Counted from the first letter of the stretch, positions 23,530 to 33,779 are shown. The stretch is 64,000 nucleotides of DNA from Chryseobacterium sp. SNU WT5 (GCF_007362475.1 NZ_CP041687.1:620001-684000); one strand, 5' to 3'. Numbers and translations are program-made. Notes: generated by a model from the letters alone, not told the origin.

Positions 23530-25668
23530 ATGAAAATAAATGAAAGCGAACCGTTTGAAAATGGCGCGAATCCAAAACAAGAACAATTAGGAAAATTTAC
23601 GACCGATAATCAGGGAGAATTGATGACCACTGATCAAGGGTTGAAAATTAACGACGATCAAAATTCCCTAAAAGCTGGCGAGCGAGGTGCCACTTTATTA
23701 GAAGATTTTATATTAAGAGAAAAAATAACACATTTCGATCATGAAAGAATTCCAGAAAGAATCGTTCATGCAAGAGGCTCCGGAGCACACGGCGTCTTTG
23801 AACTTTACAAACCCATGGGAAAATATACGAAGGCAAAATTCTTAAATGATACTTCTATAAAAACTCCTGTATTTGTAAGGTTTTCAACTGTAGCAGGTTT
23901 CCGTGGATCAACTGATGTCCCAAGAGATGTTCGCGGATTTGCAGTGAAATTTTATACTGCAGAAGGTAATTACGATCTGGTGGGAAATAATATGCCAGTT
24001 TTCTTTATTCAGGATGCAACCAAATTCCCAGATCTTGTTCATGCTGTAAAACCAGAACCTCACAACGAAATCCCTCAAGCTGCCTCGGCACACGATACTT
24101 TCTGGGATTTTATTTCGTTGATGCCGGAAGCCATGCACAATGTCATGTGGCTAATGAGTGACCGCGCCATACCTAGAAGTTTGCGGGCAATGGAAGGCTT
24201 TGGAATTCACACGTTCCGGTTTATTAATGACGAAGGAAAATCTCATTTTGTAAAATTCCACTGGAAACCTAAACAAGGAGTTTTGGGTCTAGCTTGGGAC
24301 GAAGCCCAGCGAATTGCAGGAAAAGATACCGATTTCCATCGAAGAGATTTATGGGAAGCAATTGATGAAGGGTATTATCCTGAATGGGAATTGGGAGTAC
24401 AAATTGTACCTCAGGAAGACGAGCACAAATTTCCTTTTGATTTACTTGATCCAACCAAATTGATCCCAGAGGAAATGGTTCCTGTAGAAATTATTGGCAA
24501 AATGACTTTGAATAGAAATCCTGATAATTTCTTTGCAGAAACAGAGCAAGTTGCTTTTCACCCAGGACACTTGGTACCAGGAATCGACTTTACAAATGAC
24601 CCGTTATTACAGGGAAGATTATTTTCCTATACAGACACTCAGATCTCAAGATTAGGTGGACCGAATTTCCATGAAATTCCGATCAACAAATCAATTCCAG
24701 AGGTAACAAATAATCAGCGTGACGGAATGCATAGAATGCAAATTAATAAAGGGAAAGCGCATTACAATCCAAATTCTATGGGTGGCGGCTGTCCTTTCCA
24801 AGCAAAGATATCAGAAGGAGGCTTTACTTCATTTGAAGAAAGAATAGATGCTAAAAAAATTAGACAGAGAAGTAAAAGTTTCTTTGATCATTTTAGTCAG
24901 CCAGATCTTTTTTATAAAAGTATGACGGAAGATGAGAAAAGACATATACAAGATGCATTTGCCTTTGAATTAGGGAAAGTAAAAATTGTTCCTATTCGCC
25001 AGCGAATGGTGAATATGCTATTAGAAATTAATGAAGGATTGGCAAAAATTGTCGGTGATAAATTAGGATTAATTCCGGAGAAATTACCTCAGCCAATTAC
25101 GGGAAGCATCCCAGCAGATGGAGATTTGGAACATTATCACTCTTTTAAAAATGATTTACCAATTAAAGACGCACCATCTTTAAGTATGGCAAATAAATTA
25201 CCAGCGGATATTAAAGCAAGAAGAATTGCAATTCTTACTGCAGATGGAGTAAGTGATGAAGCTTTCACCAAAGTAAAAAAAGAATTGTGTGACTTAGGAG
25301 CAATGGTTACCATAATCGCACCGAGACATGGTTTTGTGAAAACAAAGTCAGGCGATCAGTATCCAATCGATGACAGTTTGCTAACTGCAGCATCTGTTGT
25401 TTTTGATGCAGTCTATGTGTCTGGGGGCGACAGCGTGAAAACACTTTCAACCAATGCAGACGCCCTTCATTTTGTTGCCGAAGCCTTTAAGCATTGTAAG
25501 CCGATTGGAACAGATCAGGATGCTGTAGACTTTATAAAGAAAGCAATACCCGAAATAAAAATACCTGCAAAGGGAGTTTCGACCAAAGGGAATTTGAAAG
25601 ATTTTGTAAAAGATATTGAACAGCACCGTTTCTGGGAAAGAGAGGTGAATCCCGTTGTTCCGGCTTAA
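23530..25668 (+). CDS. katE: Large-subunit catalase (HPII type)
   Basis: 712 residues, the large-subunit class that carries an extra C-terminal DJ-1/PfpI-like domain (about 565-690: RIAILTADGVSDEAFTKVKK and VYVSGGDSVKTL). It converts hydrogen peroxide to water and oxygen using heme. The distal His80 lies in ERIVHARGSGAHGVF, the distal Asn in LVGNNMPVFFIQDA, and the proximal heme Tyr in RLFSYTDTQISRLG. The flavodoxin-like domain lacks the reactive Cys of true proteases, as usual. Downstream of the YciF-like gene, and ends at a two-way terminator. Confidence 0.96.
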   Translation: MKINESEPFENGANPKQEQLGKFTTDNQGELMTTDQGLKINDDQNSLKAGERGATLLEDFILREKITHFDHERIPERIVHARGSGAHGVFELYKPMGKYTKAKFLNDTSIKTPVFVRFSTVAGFRGSTDVPRDVRGFAVKFYTAEGNYDLVGNNMPVFFIQDATKFPDLVHAVKPEPHNEIPQAASAHDTFWDFISLMPEAMHNVMWLMSDRAIPRSLRAMEGFGIHTFRFINDEGKSHFVKFHWKPKQGVLGLAWDEAQRIAGKDTDFHRRDLWEAIDEGYYPEWELGVQIVPQEDEHKFPFDLLDPTKLIPEEMVPVEIIGKMTLNRNPDNFFAETEQVAFHPGHLVPGIDFTNDPLLQGRLFSYTDTQISRLGGPNFHEIPINKSIPEVTNNQRDGMHRMQINKGKAHYNPNSMGGGCPFQAKISEGGFTSFEERIDAKKIRQRSKSFFDHFSQPDLFYKSMTEDEKRHIQDAFAFELGKVKIVPIRQRMVNMLLEINEGLAKIVGDKLGLIPEKLPQPITGSIPADGDLEHYHSFKNDLPIKDAPSLSMANKLPADIKARRIAILTADGVSDEAFTKVKKELCDLGAMVTIIAPRHGFVKTKSGDQYPIDDSLLTAASVVFDAVYVSGGDSVKTLSTNADALHFVAEAFKHCKPIGTDQDAVDFIKKAIPEIKIPAKGVSTKGNLKDFVKDIEQHRFWEREVNPVVPA

Positions 25669-25681
25669 TACTATATAAAAA

Positions 25682-25711
25682 GAAAGGCTCTGCAAATGGA
25701 GCCTTTCTTTA
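25682..25711. terminator. Two-way terminator between katE and the FAD-binding gene
   Basis: The stem GAAAGGCTC/GAGCCTTTC with an 8-nt loop has T runs on both strands (TTTATAT one way, TTTTTATATAG the other). It serves the two convergent genes. Confidence 0.82.
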
Positions 25712-25723
25712 CTTTATATTATT

Positions 25724-27565
25724 TTATAATCCTTCGGTGTTCTCATAAAGTTCGGTGATGGTTTCTATTTCCGCACTCATCTCTTTATTATCCGTAATTT
25801 CTGCCAACCACGATTCTACCATTATGAGGCTGGTTGCACTACAGGCCTGCAATCCATAAGAATAAGGTCGTAATCCACCAGTATGAGTGAAATTAATATC
25901 ATAAAGAAAATGATTGGCTAATCCTTTTTTGTTCACTGTACGATAACTTGAATCGATTTGAATACCTGACAATTTCATTTCAGCTCCGTTAGCTGTTTTA
26001 ATAAGGCGATCCTGCTCTTCCTCTTTAAGCAGATCTGCACAATCTTTTTGACTGATGCATTTCGATGTTGCAACACTTACCACACCCTCTTTTACCAATG
26101 ACTGGAACGGGTAATCTGCAAGTTCTAACTTCGTTCCTCCACCACAGTTTACAAAAATCTTATATTCCAGATCCTCCGTTTTATCATCGGTAGCTTTCAC
26201 AGATATTTTAGTCTTTCCATTTTTGAATGCATCATCTGGAAATTCAACAAAGCCAGGCTTTAATTCGATGCAATCGGCTTCATATAGGGCCAATAGAATT
26301 TCTGCAGATTGCAAAGGCAGAGCAGCAATTACGTTCATTAAAAACGACATAATTTCTTTATGAAAAAATAAATGATCTTCGGCCGGCAGTAAATCTGCAT
26401 GGTAATTTAAACTGTACATAAGATCATCTAAAGTCTCCATCCAGTAAATCGGTATATTATTATAGACCGAATTTTTTGCCGTTACCATCTCCTTTTTCAT
26501 CCCTTCAAAGGAATTTACATACTCATGTTTATCCGCCATAACTTCTACCAAATCTTTAAAAGTAAAGTTTGAATCCTCCAATTTCATCGCTACATCTAAT
26601 ATTTTATCTTTACGGAAAGCGGTAATTAATGCGGGTCTGCACAATTTATCGAAAAACTGTTCTATTCTTATCAATCCATTGTCATCAATTAAATCCAACA
26701 GCATACTGCGGGTAAAATGGCGGTATATTTCTCTAATCGGCTCTTTCTGTTCATATTGCAAATGAGGCAGCCAACCTTCTGCGGAATGTAAAACCAGTCT
26801 AAAATCAGGATTACCCTCATTAATTTTAAAGGTCAGTTTTCTGTCAACTTTACTGAATTCTCCATGTCGGTGAGCCAAAGAAGTGACTACATCAAAGGCG
26901 CTAAGGGAAGCGCCCAGCGTTCCAACAGGAAAATTATATCCTGCTTCATTCTTGGGAATCAATTTATGGATGGGCCAAGGTGAAGCGAAATATCCCGCAT
27001 CTGGTTGGTCTTCTTCTTTCCATTCATGCCCATTTGCGATGATTATGCTCGAAAATTGATACTCATCCTGATGACAATCAATAATTGTTACCTCCTTATT
27101 TTCAGGATCCGTCGAAACATCAACGACTTCACACTTTACTTTTTCTACCACTTCCACTCCTTTTGAAACCAGAGCAACTATTAGTTTTCTAAACTGCTCT
27201 TCAAAATAGTGTCCTAATGCAACGCGGCTATACACTTCTGAATCCTTTATTGGAAAATCAGTCACATTCATTTTTTTTAGCAGGTCGGAATCTTGTCTGC
27301 GAAGCCAGTCCCCAAAAGATTCCTGAAGCATAGGTATTTCTTCTGACGATATATTGGCGAGGTTAAAGATATCTGTGGTTTTAGGGTGATAAGGCATTCC
27401 CATCCCAAGAACTTTATCTCTCTCAAAAATGGTTATTTTTTTTATCTGAGATTTTAATATATCGATATGTTCCCAAATATATTTCAGAACATATAGAGCA
27501 GTAGGACCGCTGCCAATCAATGCGATATTAGATAAATCACTTTTTTCGCTTGTAGATCTATTCAT
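25724..27565 (-). CDS. FAD/NAD(P)-binding protein
   Basis: 613 residues. The N-terminal Rossmann fingerprint IALIGSGPTALYVLKYI, then GMGMPYHPKTTDIFNLANIS and IIIANGHEW, match FAD-NAD(P)-binding proteins of the NAD_binding_9 type. The C-terminal third ends in NHFLYDINFTHTGGLRPYSY, as in flavin enzymes that close the FAD site late. Substrate unknown. It is divergent from a second DUF892 gene and convergent with katE, so it may belong to the same oxidative-stress neighbourhood. No signal peptide, so cytoplasmic. Confidence 0.82.
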   Translation of the reverse strand: MNRSTSEKSDLSNIALIGSGPTALYVLKYIWEHIDILKSQIKKITIFERDKVLGMGMPYHPKTTDIFNLANISSEEIPMLQESFGDWLRRQDSDLLKKMNVTDFPIKDSEVYSRVALGHYFEEQFRKLIVALVSKGVEVVEKVKCEVVDVSTDPENKEVTIIDCHQDEYQFSSIIIANGHEWKEEDQPDAGYFASPWPIHKLIPKNEAGYNFPVGTLGASLSAFDVVTSLAHRHGEFSKVDRKLTFKINEGNPDFRLVLHSAEGWLPHLQYEQKEPIREIYRHFTRSMLLDLIDDNGLIRIEQFFDKLCRPALITAFRKDKILDVAMKLEDSNFTFKDLVEVMADKHEYVNSFEGMKKEMVTAKNSVYNNIPIYWMETLDDLMYSLNYHADLLPAEDHLFFHKEIMSFLMNVIAALPLQSAEILLALYEADCIELKPGFVEFPDDAFKNGKTKISVKATDDKTEDLEYKIFVNCGGGTKLELADYPFQSLVKEGVVSVATSKCISQKDCADLLKEEEQDRLIKTANGAEMKLSGIQIDSSYRTVNKKGLANHFLYDINFTHTGGLRPYSYGLQACSATSLIMVESWLAEITDNKEMSAEIETITELYENTEGL

Positions 27566-27884
27566 AAAATGTTAATAAAAATGAGGAGTTTTGAAAATGT
27601 CTGGCTCGAAAATATTCTATTTTTTTACAACAATAAAGATAGATGATTTTGAAGTTAAATGAGAATAATTTTAAGGAAATAATATAATCTGTATAGGCTA
27701 CGAAACCATTTTATAAATCTTCTTTCTAATTAAAAAAAATTTTCTTCTTCACAATTAAAGACCACTATTTTTAACCTAAGCGATTTTCGAAATTACCGTG
27801 AAATAACTGCTATTCTTGCAAATCTAATATCGTAGTTTTACTTATATAAGTTCTTGCTTTACGATTGTCTTCTTCATAAAATAA
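27566..27884. other. Divergent intergenic region, no feature identified
   Basis: A/T-rich spacer between the FAD-binding gene (minus) and the DUF892 paralogue (plus). It must hold both promoters, but I found no clear TTG-N19/20-TAnnTTTG match, so another sigma factor may be used. Confidence 0.35.
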
Positions 27885-28451
27885 ATGAGAATCATGAAAA
27901 ATTCTAACAAACACGTTCCGTCTTCTATAAATGATCAGTTGACATATTCTAATTCCACTTTAGGAAACTTCTTTATTCACTCTTTACAAGAGATGCACTA
28001 TGCGGAAACTACGATAGCTACTGATTTCAATCTTATAAAAGATCAGATCGTCTCTCCAAAATTAGATGAGATTCTAAAAACCCATTTTGCAATTCACCTA
28101 AAACACAAGGAGCGACTCGCAAAAATATTCCAGCTAAGAGCAGAATCAGGAAAGATTAAGGATTGCAAAACTTTTAATGCTTTAATTGCTGAGAGCAAAA
28201 ATCATCTTTCTTTTTTTTCAAATGATATTGCCAATTGGGAAATCGCGCTTATCCTTGTTTCTCAGAAATTGACCTATTATAAAATTGCATCATACGGCGC
28301 TCTGGCACACCTCGCTATTAAACTGAAATACTATAAGGAGGCAACATTACTGGCAGTAAGCGTTCAAGAGGAAGAAGAGTTTATTGCCAATAATTTAAAT
28401 GGTATTATCGACGCTTTTATGTCTTCCCATATAGAAGGTTATAAAAATTAG
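27885..28451 (+). CDS. Degenerate DUF892 (YciF-like) paralogue
   Basis: 188 residues, exactly as long as the YciF-like protein at 22930-23496 and alignable end to end, but diverged. The first ligand helix is kept (QEMHYAETTIA). Others are lost: TKEQVVRLE becomes HLKHKERLA, and VEHYEIATYG becomes LTYYKIASYG, removing both Glu and the His. The last helix keeps VQEEEEF. So it keeps the ferritin-like helical pattern but probably not the full metal site. Translation may start at the second Met (27894, MKNSNKH). Confidence 0.8.
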   Translation: MRIMKNSNKHVPSSINDQLTYSNSTLGNFFIHSLQEMHYAETTIATDFNLIKDQIVSPKLDEILKTHFAIHLKHKERLAKIFQLRAESGKIKDCKTFNALIAESKNHLSFFSNDIANWEIALILVSQKLTYYKIASYGALAHLAIKLKYYKEATLLAVSVQEEEEFIANNLNGIIDAFMSSHIEGYKN

Positions 28452-28593
28452 ATTCTTTACCTTTCTGCTCAACTTAATAAGAGAGGTTTTCGTTTGAAAA
28501 CCTCTTTTCTTTGCATCAATGTAATGAATGACGAAGTCTAAAACCTCAAGTTCGCTTTTCGTAACTTTGAATTCTTAATTAAATAAAATATTT

Positions 28594-29643
28594 ATGATTT
28601 TATATTCTCCGATTAAATTTAGAAATCTCGAATTGAAGAACCGTTGGGTGATGTCACCGATGTGCATGTATTCTTGTGAACATGGAGTTCCTAATGATTT
28701 TCATTTCGTTCATTATGCAAGTCGTGCGCAAGGTGGAACTGGACTTTTAATTGTCGAAGCGACTGGAATCGTACCCGAAGGACGAATTACACACAAATGC
28801 ATGGGACTTTGGAATGATGAACAAAGCCAAGGTTTTAAAAAAATCGTCGATTTTGTTCACCAAAATTCTGACAGTAAAATTGGAATTCAATTAGGTCACG
28901 CCGGTAGAAAAGCTTCTACTTGGAATGGCAAACAACTTTCGTTAGAAAATGGTTGGGAAACAGTTGCTCCGTCAAATATTCCTTACGCAGAAGGTGAAAG
29001 AATTCCACATGAATTGACAATACCGGAAATTAAACAATTAGTTCAGGATTTTAAAGACGCTACACGAAGATCTTTGGAAGCGGGATTCGATTTGATTGAA
29101 ATTCACGCTGCACATGGCTATTTAATTCATCAATTTATGTCACCTTTATCCAATGTAAGAACTGACGAATATGGTGGAAGTTTTGAAAATAGAGTTCGTT
29201 TTTTGGTTGAGATTGTAGATGCTATCAATGAATTGCTTGATGAAAACCACCCTCTTTTTGTCAGAATCTCCGGAACGGAATATGCCGAAAATGGCTGGGA
29301 TATTGAAGAAAGTGTAAAACTTGCAGAAGTTCTGAAAAATAAAAATGTGGATTTAATTGATGTTTCAAGTGGCGGAAATATTCAAGGAGCAAAAATTACT
29401 TTGTTCGATGGTTATCAAGTTCCCTTAGCAGCAGAAATAAAAAAAGAAACCGGAATTAGAACAGGCGCCGTTGGTTTAATTAAATCTGCGGACCAAGCTG
29501 AAGAAATTTTAGAAAAAGGAGAAGCTGATTTAATATTCGTTGCCAGAGAAATTTTACGAAACCCTTATTTGGCGATTCAAGGTTCATTTGATGGAAAAGG
29601 AGAATGTGATTTCCCGCATCAATATGAAAGAGCGAGAATTTAA
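28594..29643 (+). CDS. NADH:flavin oxidoreductase, Old Yellow Enzyme family (YqjM/NamA-like)
   Basis: 349 residues, an FMN-dependent TIM barrel that reduces activated C=C bonds with NAD(P)H. VMSPMCMYSCEHG contains the Cys that tunes the flavin in the YqjM subgroup. HAGRKAS, the substrate-binding pair in DLIEIHAAHGYLIHQF (His-x-x-His), the DEYGGSFENRVRF block, and the phosphate-binding RTGAVGLIKSADQAEEIL are present. A TAACTTTG -7-like box lies about 25 nt before the ATG (28562-28569). Monocistronic, with a terminator after it. Confidence 0.93.
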   Translation: MILYSPIKFRNLELKNRWVMSPMCMYSCEHGVPNDFHFVHYASRAQGGTGLLIVEATGIVPEGRITHKCMGLWNDEQSQGFKKIVDFVHQNSDSKIGIQLGHAGRKASTWNGKQLSLENGWETVAPSNIPYAEGERIPHELTIPEIKQLVQDFKDATRRSLEAGFDLIEIHAAHGYLIHQFMSPLSNVRTDEYGGSFENRVRFLVEIVDAINELLDENHPLFVRISGTEYAENGWDIEESVKLAEVLKNKNVDLIDVSSGGNIQGAKITLFDGYQVPLAAEIKKETGIRTGAVGLIKSADQAEEILEKGEADLIFVAREILRNPYLAIQGSFDGKGECDFPHQYERARI

Positions 29644-29656
29644 ATATTTTTCATGC

Positions 29657-29690
29657 AAAGACCGCAATGTTTTATTATTGCGGTCTTTTT
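29657..29690 (+). terminator. Terminator after the Old Yellow Enzyme gene
   Basis: AAAGACCGCAAT, an 8-nt loop, ATTGCGGTCTTT and a T run, 14 nt after the stop codon. Confidence 0.88.
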
Positions 29691-29819
29691 ATGTAAATAT
29701 TTTTGTTAATTTCTATGATCAATATGCAATAAAATCTTTGTCTCGTTTTAATAACGAGATGAAAATCTTTGTGCGGTTTGCGTGAAACTTTGCGTCTTCG
29801 TGAAAATTCCGTAAAATCT

Positions 29820-31103
29820 TTAAGAATATTCGAAGTTTCTGATAACCTCCAAGGTTCTATCAATCTCAGTTTCTTTGATCGCATCAGAGATAAACCAGGT
29901 TTCATAACCACTCGGTGGTAAGTAAATTCCTTTCTCTAATAACTGGTGGAAGAAATTATTAAATAAAGCATGATTTGCCTGAGCTGCTTCATCGAAATTA
30001 GAAACCGCATTAATGTGGAAAAAGACACTCATCATCGATCCTTTTCGGTTAATTCGGTGTTCGATACTTTTTGAATTCAAAATTTTGCCAATTTCGAAAT
30101 CTAAAGTTTCCGTTGTTTTATTCAGATGCTCGTAAAAGTTTTTATCATTTTTGATGAGTTGCAAAGTCGTTAAACCTGCACGCATCGCCAATGGATTTCC
30201 ACTTAAAGTTCCAGCTTGATAAACTGCACCTTTTGGCGCAAGTTGATCCATGATTTCATTTCGGCCGGCAAAAGCACCAACTGGAAGTCCGCCACCAATG
30301 ACTTTTCCGAAAGTAACCAAATCAGCTTTCACTCCGTATAATTCCTGAGCGCCGCCAAAAGCCAAACGAAATCCGGTCATAACCTCATCAAAAATTAAGA
30401 GTGCTCCATTTTCGTCACAAAGTTTTCTCAATTTTTGAAGGAAATTATTTTCAGGTAAAACGCAGCCCATATTTCCAGCAACTGGTTCAATGATGATTGC
30501 AGCAATTTCGCCTTGATTCAACCGGAACAAATCTTCAACTTGTTCGATGTCATTATATTTTGCGGTCAAAGTATCTTTCGCAGTTCCAAGAGTCACTCCA
30601 GGAGAACTTGGATTTCCGAATGTTGCCATTCCACTTCCTGCTTTAATTAAAAAGGAATCAGAATGTCCGTGGTAGCAACCTTCAAATTTGATAAATTTAT
30701 TTCTTCCGGTAAAACCACGCGCCAACCGAATTGCACTCATACACGCTTCCGTCCCAGAAGAAACCATTCTGATCTGGTCAATATTTGGAACATTTTCAAC
30801 AATATATTTAGCAATCTCTGTTTCCAGTTCTGTCGGCGTTCCGTAAGAAAAACCTTTCTCTGCCTGCTTCTTAATCGCTTCTAAAACTTCGGGATGCGTA
30901 TGGCCAAGAATGGCTGGACCCCAAGAATTGATGTAATCAATGTACTGATTATCGTCAGCATCAGTCATGTAGGCGCCTTTTGCAGCTTTCATAAATAGAG
31001 GAACGCCGCCCACCGATTTAAAAGCACGAACGGGTGAATTCACTCCGCCTGGAATATATTGGTACGCTTCGTCGAATAAAGCAGAACTTCTTTGGTATAA
31101 CAT
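29820..31103 (-). CDS. hemL: Glutamate-1-semialdehyde 2,1-aminomutase
   Basis: 427 residues, the normal length. A PLP-dependent class-III transaminase fold that makes 5-aminolevulinate from glutamate-1-semialdehyde in the C5 heme pathway. The PLP lysine is Lys267 in [14 protein letters not shown]. Also visible: the N-terminal [32 protein letters not shown], the phosphate-binding [11 protein letters not shown], and [10 protein letters not shown]. Its 3' end faces the Old Yellow Enzyme gene. Heme supply fits the nearby catalase, but no regulatory link is visible. Confidence 0.97.
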   Translation of the reverse strand: MLYQRSSALFDEAYQYIPGGVNSPVRAFKSVGGVPLFMKAAKGAYMTDADDNQYIDYINSWGPAILGHTHPEVLEAIKKQAEKGFSYGTPTELETEIAKYIVENVPNIDQIRMVSSGTEACMSAIRLARGFTGRNKFIKFEGCYHGHSDSFLIKAGSGMATFGNPSSPGVTLGTAKDTLTAKYNDIEQVEDLFRLNQGEIAAIIIEPVAGNMGCVLPENNFLQKLRKLCDENGALLIFDEVMTGFRLAFGGAQELYGVKADLVTFGKVIGGGLPVGAFAGRNEIMDQLAPKGAVYQAGTLSGNPLAMRAGLTTLQLIKNDKNFYEHLNKTTETLDFEIGKILNSKSIEHRINRKGSMMSVFFHINAVSNFDEAAQANHALFNNFFHQLLEKGIYLPPSGYETWFISDAIKETEIDRTLEVIRNFEYS

Positions 31104-31263
31104 TTTTTTATAGGTTGTAGATTGTAGGTGATGGGTTTTAGGTTGTTGGCCGCTGGTAATAGTTGATAGTTGAAAATTAAATCTAAATGCAAATTAGATA
31201 TCTGAATATTATTGTCGCACTATCTAATTTCTAACATCTAAAATCTCGTATCTGCTATCTATC

Positions 31264-32313
31264 CTACTTTCTGGGTTTTTTACTTTGTAAATAAATGAGT
31301 TGTCCAGCTTTTGGTTGTTGACCGTAATCCATTCGGTTTTTAGAATAGAGTTTTTTTAATTTCATTCCAAATTTTTGGGAAATATCATGCATAGATTCTC
31401 CAGCTTGCGCTTTGTAAGTCGATGTATTTCCGCTATTTGATTTATTTTCTAAGAACAGAATATCATTTCTCCTTAATTCAGTACCATCGAGTTCATTCCA
31501 TTTCATCAAAGCAGATTCTGTAATTTGGAATTTTTTCGAAATTGCTTCCAATGAGAGGTCATCTGGAATAATTACAAATTTCTTACCGCCATTCGGATGG
31601 CTTTTTATAAGAATAGAATTTAATGGTTCAGCTTTCGAAACCAGTTTATCCACTTTCTGCTGCTGTTTAGCATAAGAAATCTGTTCATATGGTACTTTTA
31701 CGATTACCTGTTTTTTAGAAGCTTTACTCTGATCGAGTTTTGCCATAAAAATTCGGTCATTTTCCAAATTCGGGTACATTTTCAAAACCGCATAAAGCAC
31801 GTCTTTCGAATTTACTTTGTCGAATTCATAGAGTTTATTGCGCTCGATCTTATCAATTAAAATATATGCATATTTAGGATTCGTCGCATAGCCCGCTTTT
31901 TTCAAACCATGAGCCCACGCTTTATAATCCATCATATCGAGCTTGAATAGATTCACGTAATATTTTCGAAAAGCCAAAAATTTGGAATGATCTTCATACG
32001 ATTCGCGCGGGTCGTCGTACACTCGAAAACATTCGTTTGGAGCATCATCGGTGTGTTTCATGGTTTTCCCAGACCAGTCTTCTTTACATTTAATTCCGAA
32101 ATGGTTATTTCCCTGTTGTGCCAAACGACTTTGTCCACCACCGGTTTCCAAAAGTCCCTGTGCTAAAGTAATTGAAGCCGGAATCTTATATTTTTCCATT
32201 TCCTCTACCGCGTACAAGGCAAATTTCTGAATGTATTGCTCGTCTGTTTTCCAACCCTGAGCGTTGAATTTCGCAAATAAGATCAATGCGAGAGCAAAAA
32301 ATACTTTCTTCAT
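31264..32313 (-). CDS. Secreted N-acetylglucosaminidase with two LysM domains
   Basis: 349 residues. A signal peptide (MKKVFFALALILFAKFNAQ) is followed by a glucosaminidase/mannosyl-glycoprotein fold from about 25 to 175. The motif ITLAQGLLETGGGQS has the catalytic Glu, and NNHFGIKCKEDW is typical. Two LysM modules follow: FVIIPDDLSLEAISKKFQI near 235, and YKAQAGESMHDISQKFGM near 300. It would cut peptidoglycan glycan strands in the periplasm, for growth or division. The desulfhydrase-like gene lies 47 nt upstream on the same strand. Confidence 0.93.
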   Translation of the reverse strand: MKKVFFALALILFAKFNAQGWKTDEQYIQKFALYAVEEMEKYKIPASITLAQGLLETGGGQSRLAQQGNNHFGIKCKEDWSGKTMKHTDDAPNECFRVYDDPRESYEDHSKFLAFRKYYVNLFKLDMMDYKAWAHGLKKAGYATNPKYAYILIDKIERNKLYEFDKVNSKDVLYAVLKMYPNLENDRIFMAKLDQSKASKKQVIVKVPYEQISYAKQQQKVDKLVSKAEPLNSILIKSHPNGGKKFVIIPDDLSLEAISKKFQITESALMKWNELDGTELRRNDILFLENKSNSGNTSTYKAQAGESMHDISQKFGMKLKKLYSKNRMDYGQQPKAGQLIYLQSKKPRK

Positions 32314-32360
32314 ATATTATATTTTATGACTTTAAAACCAGTAATGTTCTATATCATATT

Positions 32361-33269
32361 TCAATTTATATCGATTAATGCGCGATTCTGTTTTTTCAAT
32401 AATTCATTGGCTCCAGAAATTCCCTGTAAGCCACCAGTATGAAAAGTCAGAATTTTACTTCCTGCGGGAAAATGATCTCCCTCAATTAATTCAAATACCT
32501 TCTTCATCATCTTTCCGGTATAAATCGGGTCGAGTTGAATTCCGTAGTTCTGCTTGAAGTCATTGATAAAACGAATATTTTCGTCGGTTATTTTACCATA
32601 CTTTCCATCGTGCGCCTCAATCAATTCAAAGTTGTTTCTTTTTGAAAGTTCCAACACCTTATTGTATAAGGACTGATCATCAACAACCTTAAAACCTAAA
32701 ATCTTTTGATTCTCCGGTGCAAACTTGGAAATTCCGGCGATTGTACCACCAGTTCCAACTGCGGTGCAAAGATAATCAAAACTTTTTGTTTCCTCAGTGA
32801 GCATGAACTGAATCCCTTCAACAGCGTTCTCGTTGCTTCCGCCTTCTGGAATAACTAAAGCGTCTGGAAATTCTTTTTCTAAGATTTGGGTTAAAGTTTC
32901 TTTGTCTCTATAAACTTCGCGCGTCACAAAGCGAAAGTCCATCCCGTTTTGGTGCGCGAGTTTTAAAGTTGGATTCTCTTCCCATTTATGCTGAAGTTCC
33001 TCACCACGAATTATTCCTAAAGTTTTCAGATTGTATTCTTTTCCCAATGCAGCAGTTGCGGCAATATGATTAGAAAAAGCACCACCAAAAGTGATAACAA
33101 AAGGCTTCTCTGGATTTTGGTCTAAATAGGAATTGATATTATAAAAAAGTTTCCAGTATTTGTTCCCTGAAATCTGTGGATGAATAAGGTCTTCTCTTTT
33201 TAGAAAAAGCTGAATGTTTTTCTGAAGTGGAATCTCGACAATTGGGATTGAAATATTAGGAATTTTCAT
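32361..33269 (-). CDS. D-cysteine desulfhydrase / ACC deaminase-family PLP enzyme
   Basis: 302 residues of the tryptophan-synthase-beta-like fold II PLP family. The PLP lysine lies in HPQISGNKYWKLFYN, followed by TFGGAFSNHIAATAALG. PEGGSNENAVEGI and AVGTGGTIAGIS bind the cofactor phosphate. Members deaminate 1-aminocyclopropane-1-carboxylate or release H2S from D-cysteine. Bacterial forms with this short length are mostly D-cysteine desulfhydrases, so I favour that, without proof. Upstream of the glucosaminidase gene. Confidence 0.85.
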   Translation of the reverse strand: MKIPNISIPIVEIPLQKNIQLFLKREDLIHPQISGNKYWKLFYNINSYLDQNPEKPFVITFGGAFSNHIAATAALGKEYNLKTLGIIRGEELQHKWEENPTLKLAHQNGMDFRFVTREVYRDKETLTQILEKEFPDALVIPEGGSNENAVEGIQFMLTEETKSFDYLCTAVGTGGTIAGISKFAPENQKILGFKVVDDQSLYNKVLELSKRNNFELIEAHDGKYGKITDENIRFINDFKQNYGIQLDPIYTGKMMKKVFELIEGDHFPAGSKILTFHTGGLQGISGANELLKKQNRALIDIN

Positions 33270-33410
33270 GTTGCCAAAGTTCGGGAAATAATCGCAGTCT
33301 ATTTAAAAGTATAAATTAATTATTTTGGTGTAATTATTTAACAATATGTAGATCAATCTACATCAATTTGAAATAGTTGGATAATTTTATATTGACTTTT
33401 TTATACTCAA

Positions 33411-33499
33411 TCTGCGCCCCGACCTGAGTGAAGCTCTTTTTGTGAAACGAAGCGGAACAAAAAAGCGGGAACGAAGGGCGGAAATAGGCGCCCAAAAAA
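33411..33499. repeat. REP-like element with imperfect hairpin
   Basis: A G/C-richer island in an A/T-rich gap: GCGCCCCGACCTGAGTGAAG, CTCTTTTTGTG, then GGAACAAAAAAGCGGGAACG and GGCGGAAATAGGCGCCC. CTTTTTGT and ACAAAAAAG can pair, and GCGCC/GGCGCC close the outside. It resembles interspersed elements I remember from Chryseobacterium genomes. No second copy in the window. Confidence 0.5.
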
Positions 33500-33548
33500 A
33501 AGTAAAGTTTAGAATTATTTTACTACTTTTGAAATTATAATTGATGAA

Positions 33549-33779
33549 ATGATGCGTAAAAAAGAAACCTGGTTTATGAATCCCAGTAAAAGAATAGTTA
33601 TATTATTTTGGTTCCTCTCGCTTCTGGCAATTGGATTACTAATGGGTGCCATGACCGATTTTTTTAAAGAACCGCTGCAATTCAAAAAATATGTTCTGCT
33701 TTGGATTCTTATTTTTTTAAATCTTAGTACCGTTTCCAGATTGACTTACAACTATTATAAAAATACACTTTCCCATTAG
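33549..33779 (+). CDS. Small two-helix membrane protein
   Basis: 76 residues with two hydrophobic segments (about 19-38 and 50-65) and an acidic loop (GAMTDFFKEPLQFKKY) between them. No known motif. Two start Met codons are adjacent (33549, 33552). A TACTTTTG box (33524-33531) lies just upstream without an obvious -33 element. Its end is convergent with the HEKIH protein gene, 21 nt apart. Confidence 0.6.
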   Translation: MMRKKETWFMNPSKRIVILFWFLSLLAIGLLMGAMTDFFKEPLQFKKYVLLWILIFLNLSTVSRLTYNYYKNTLSH

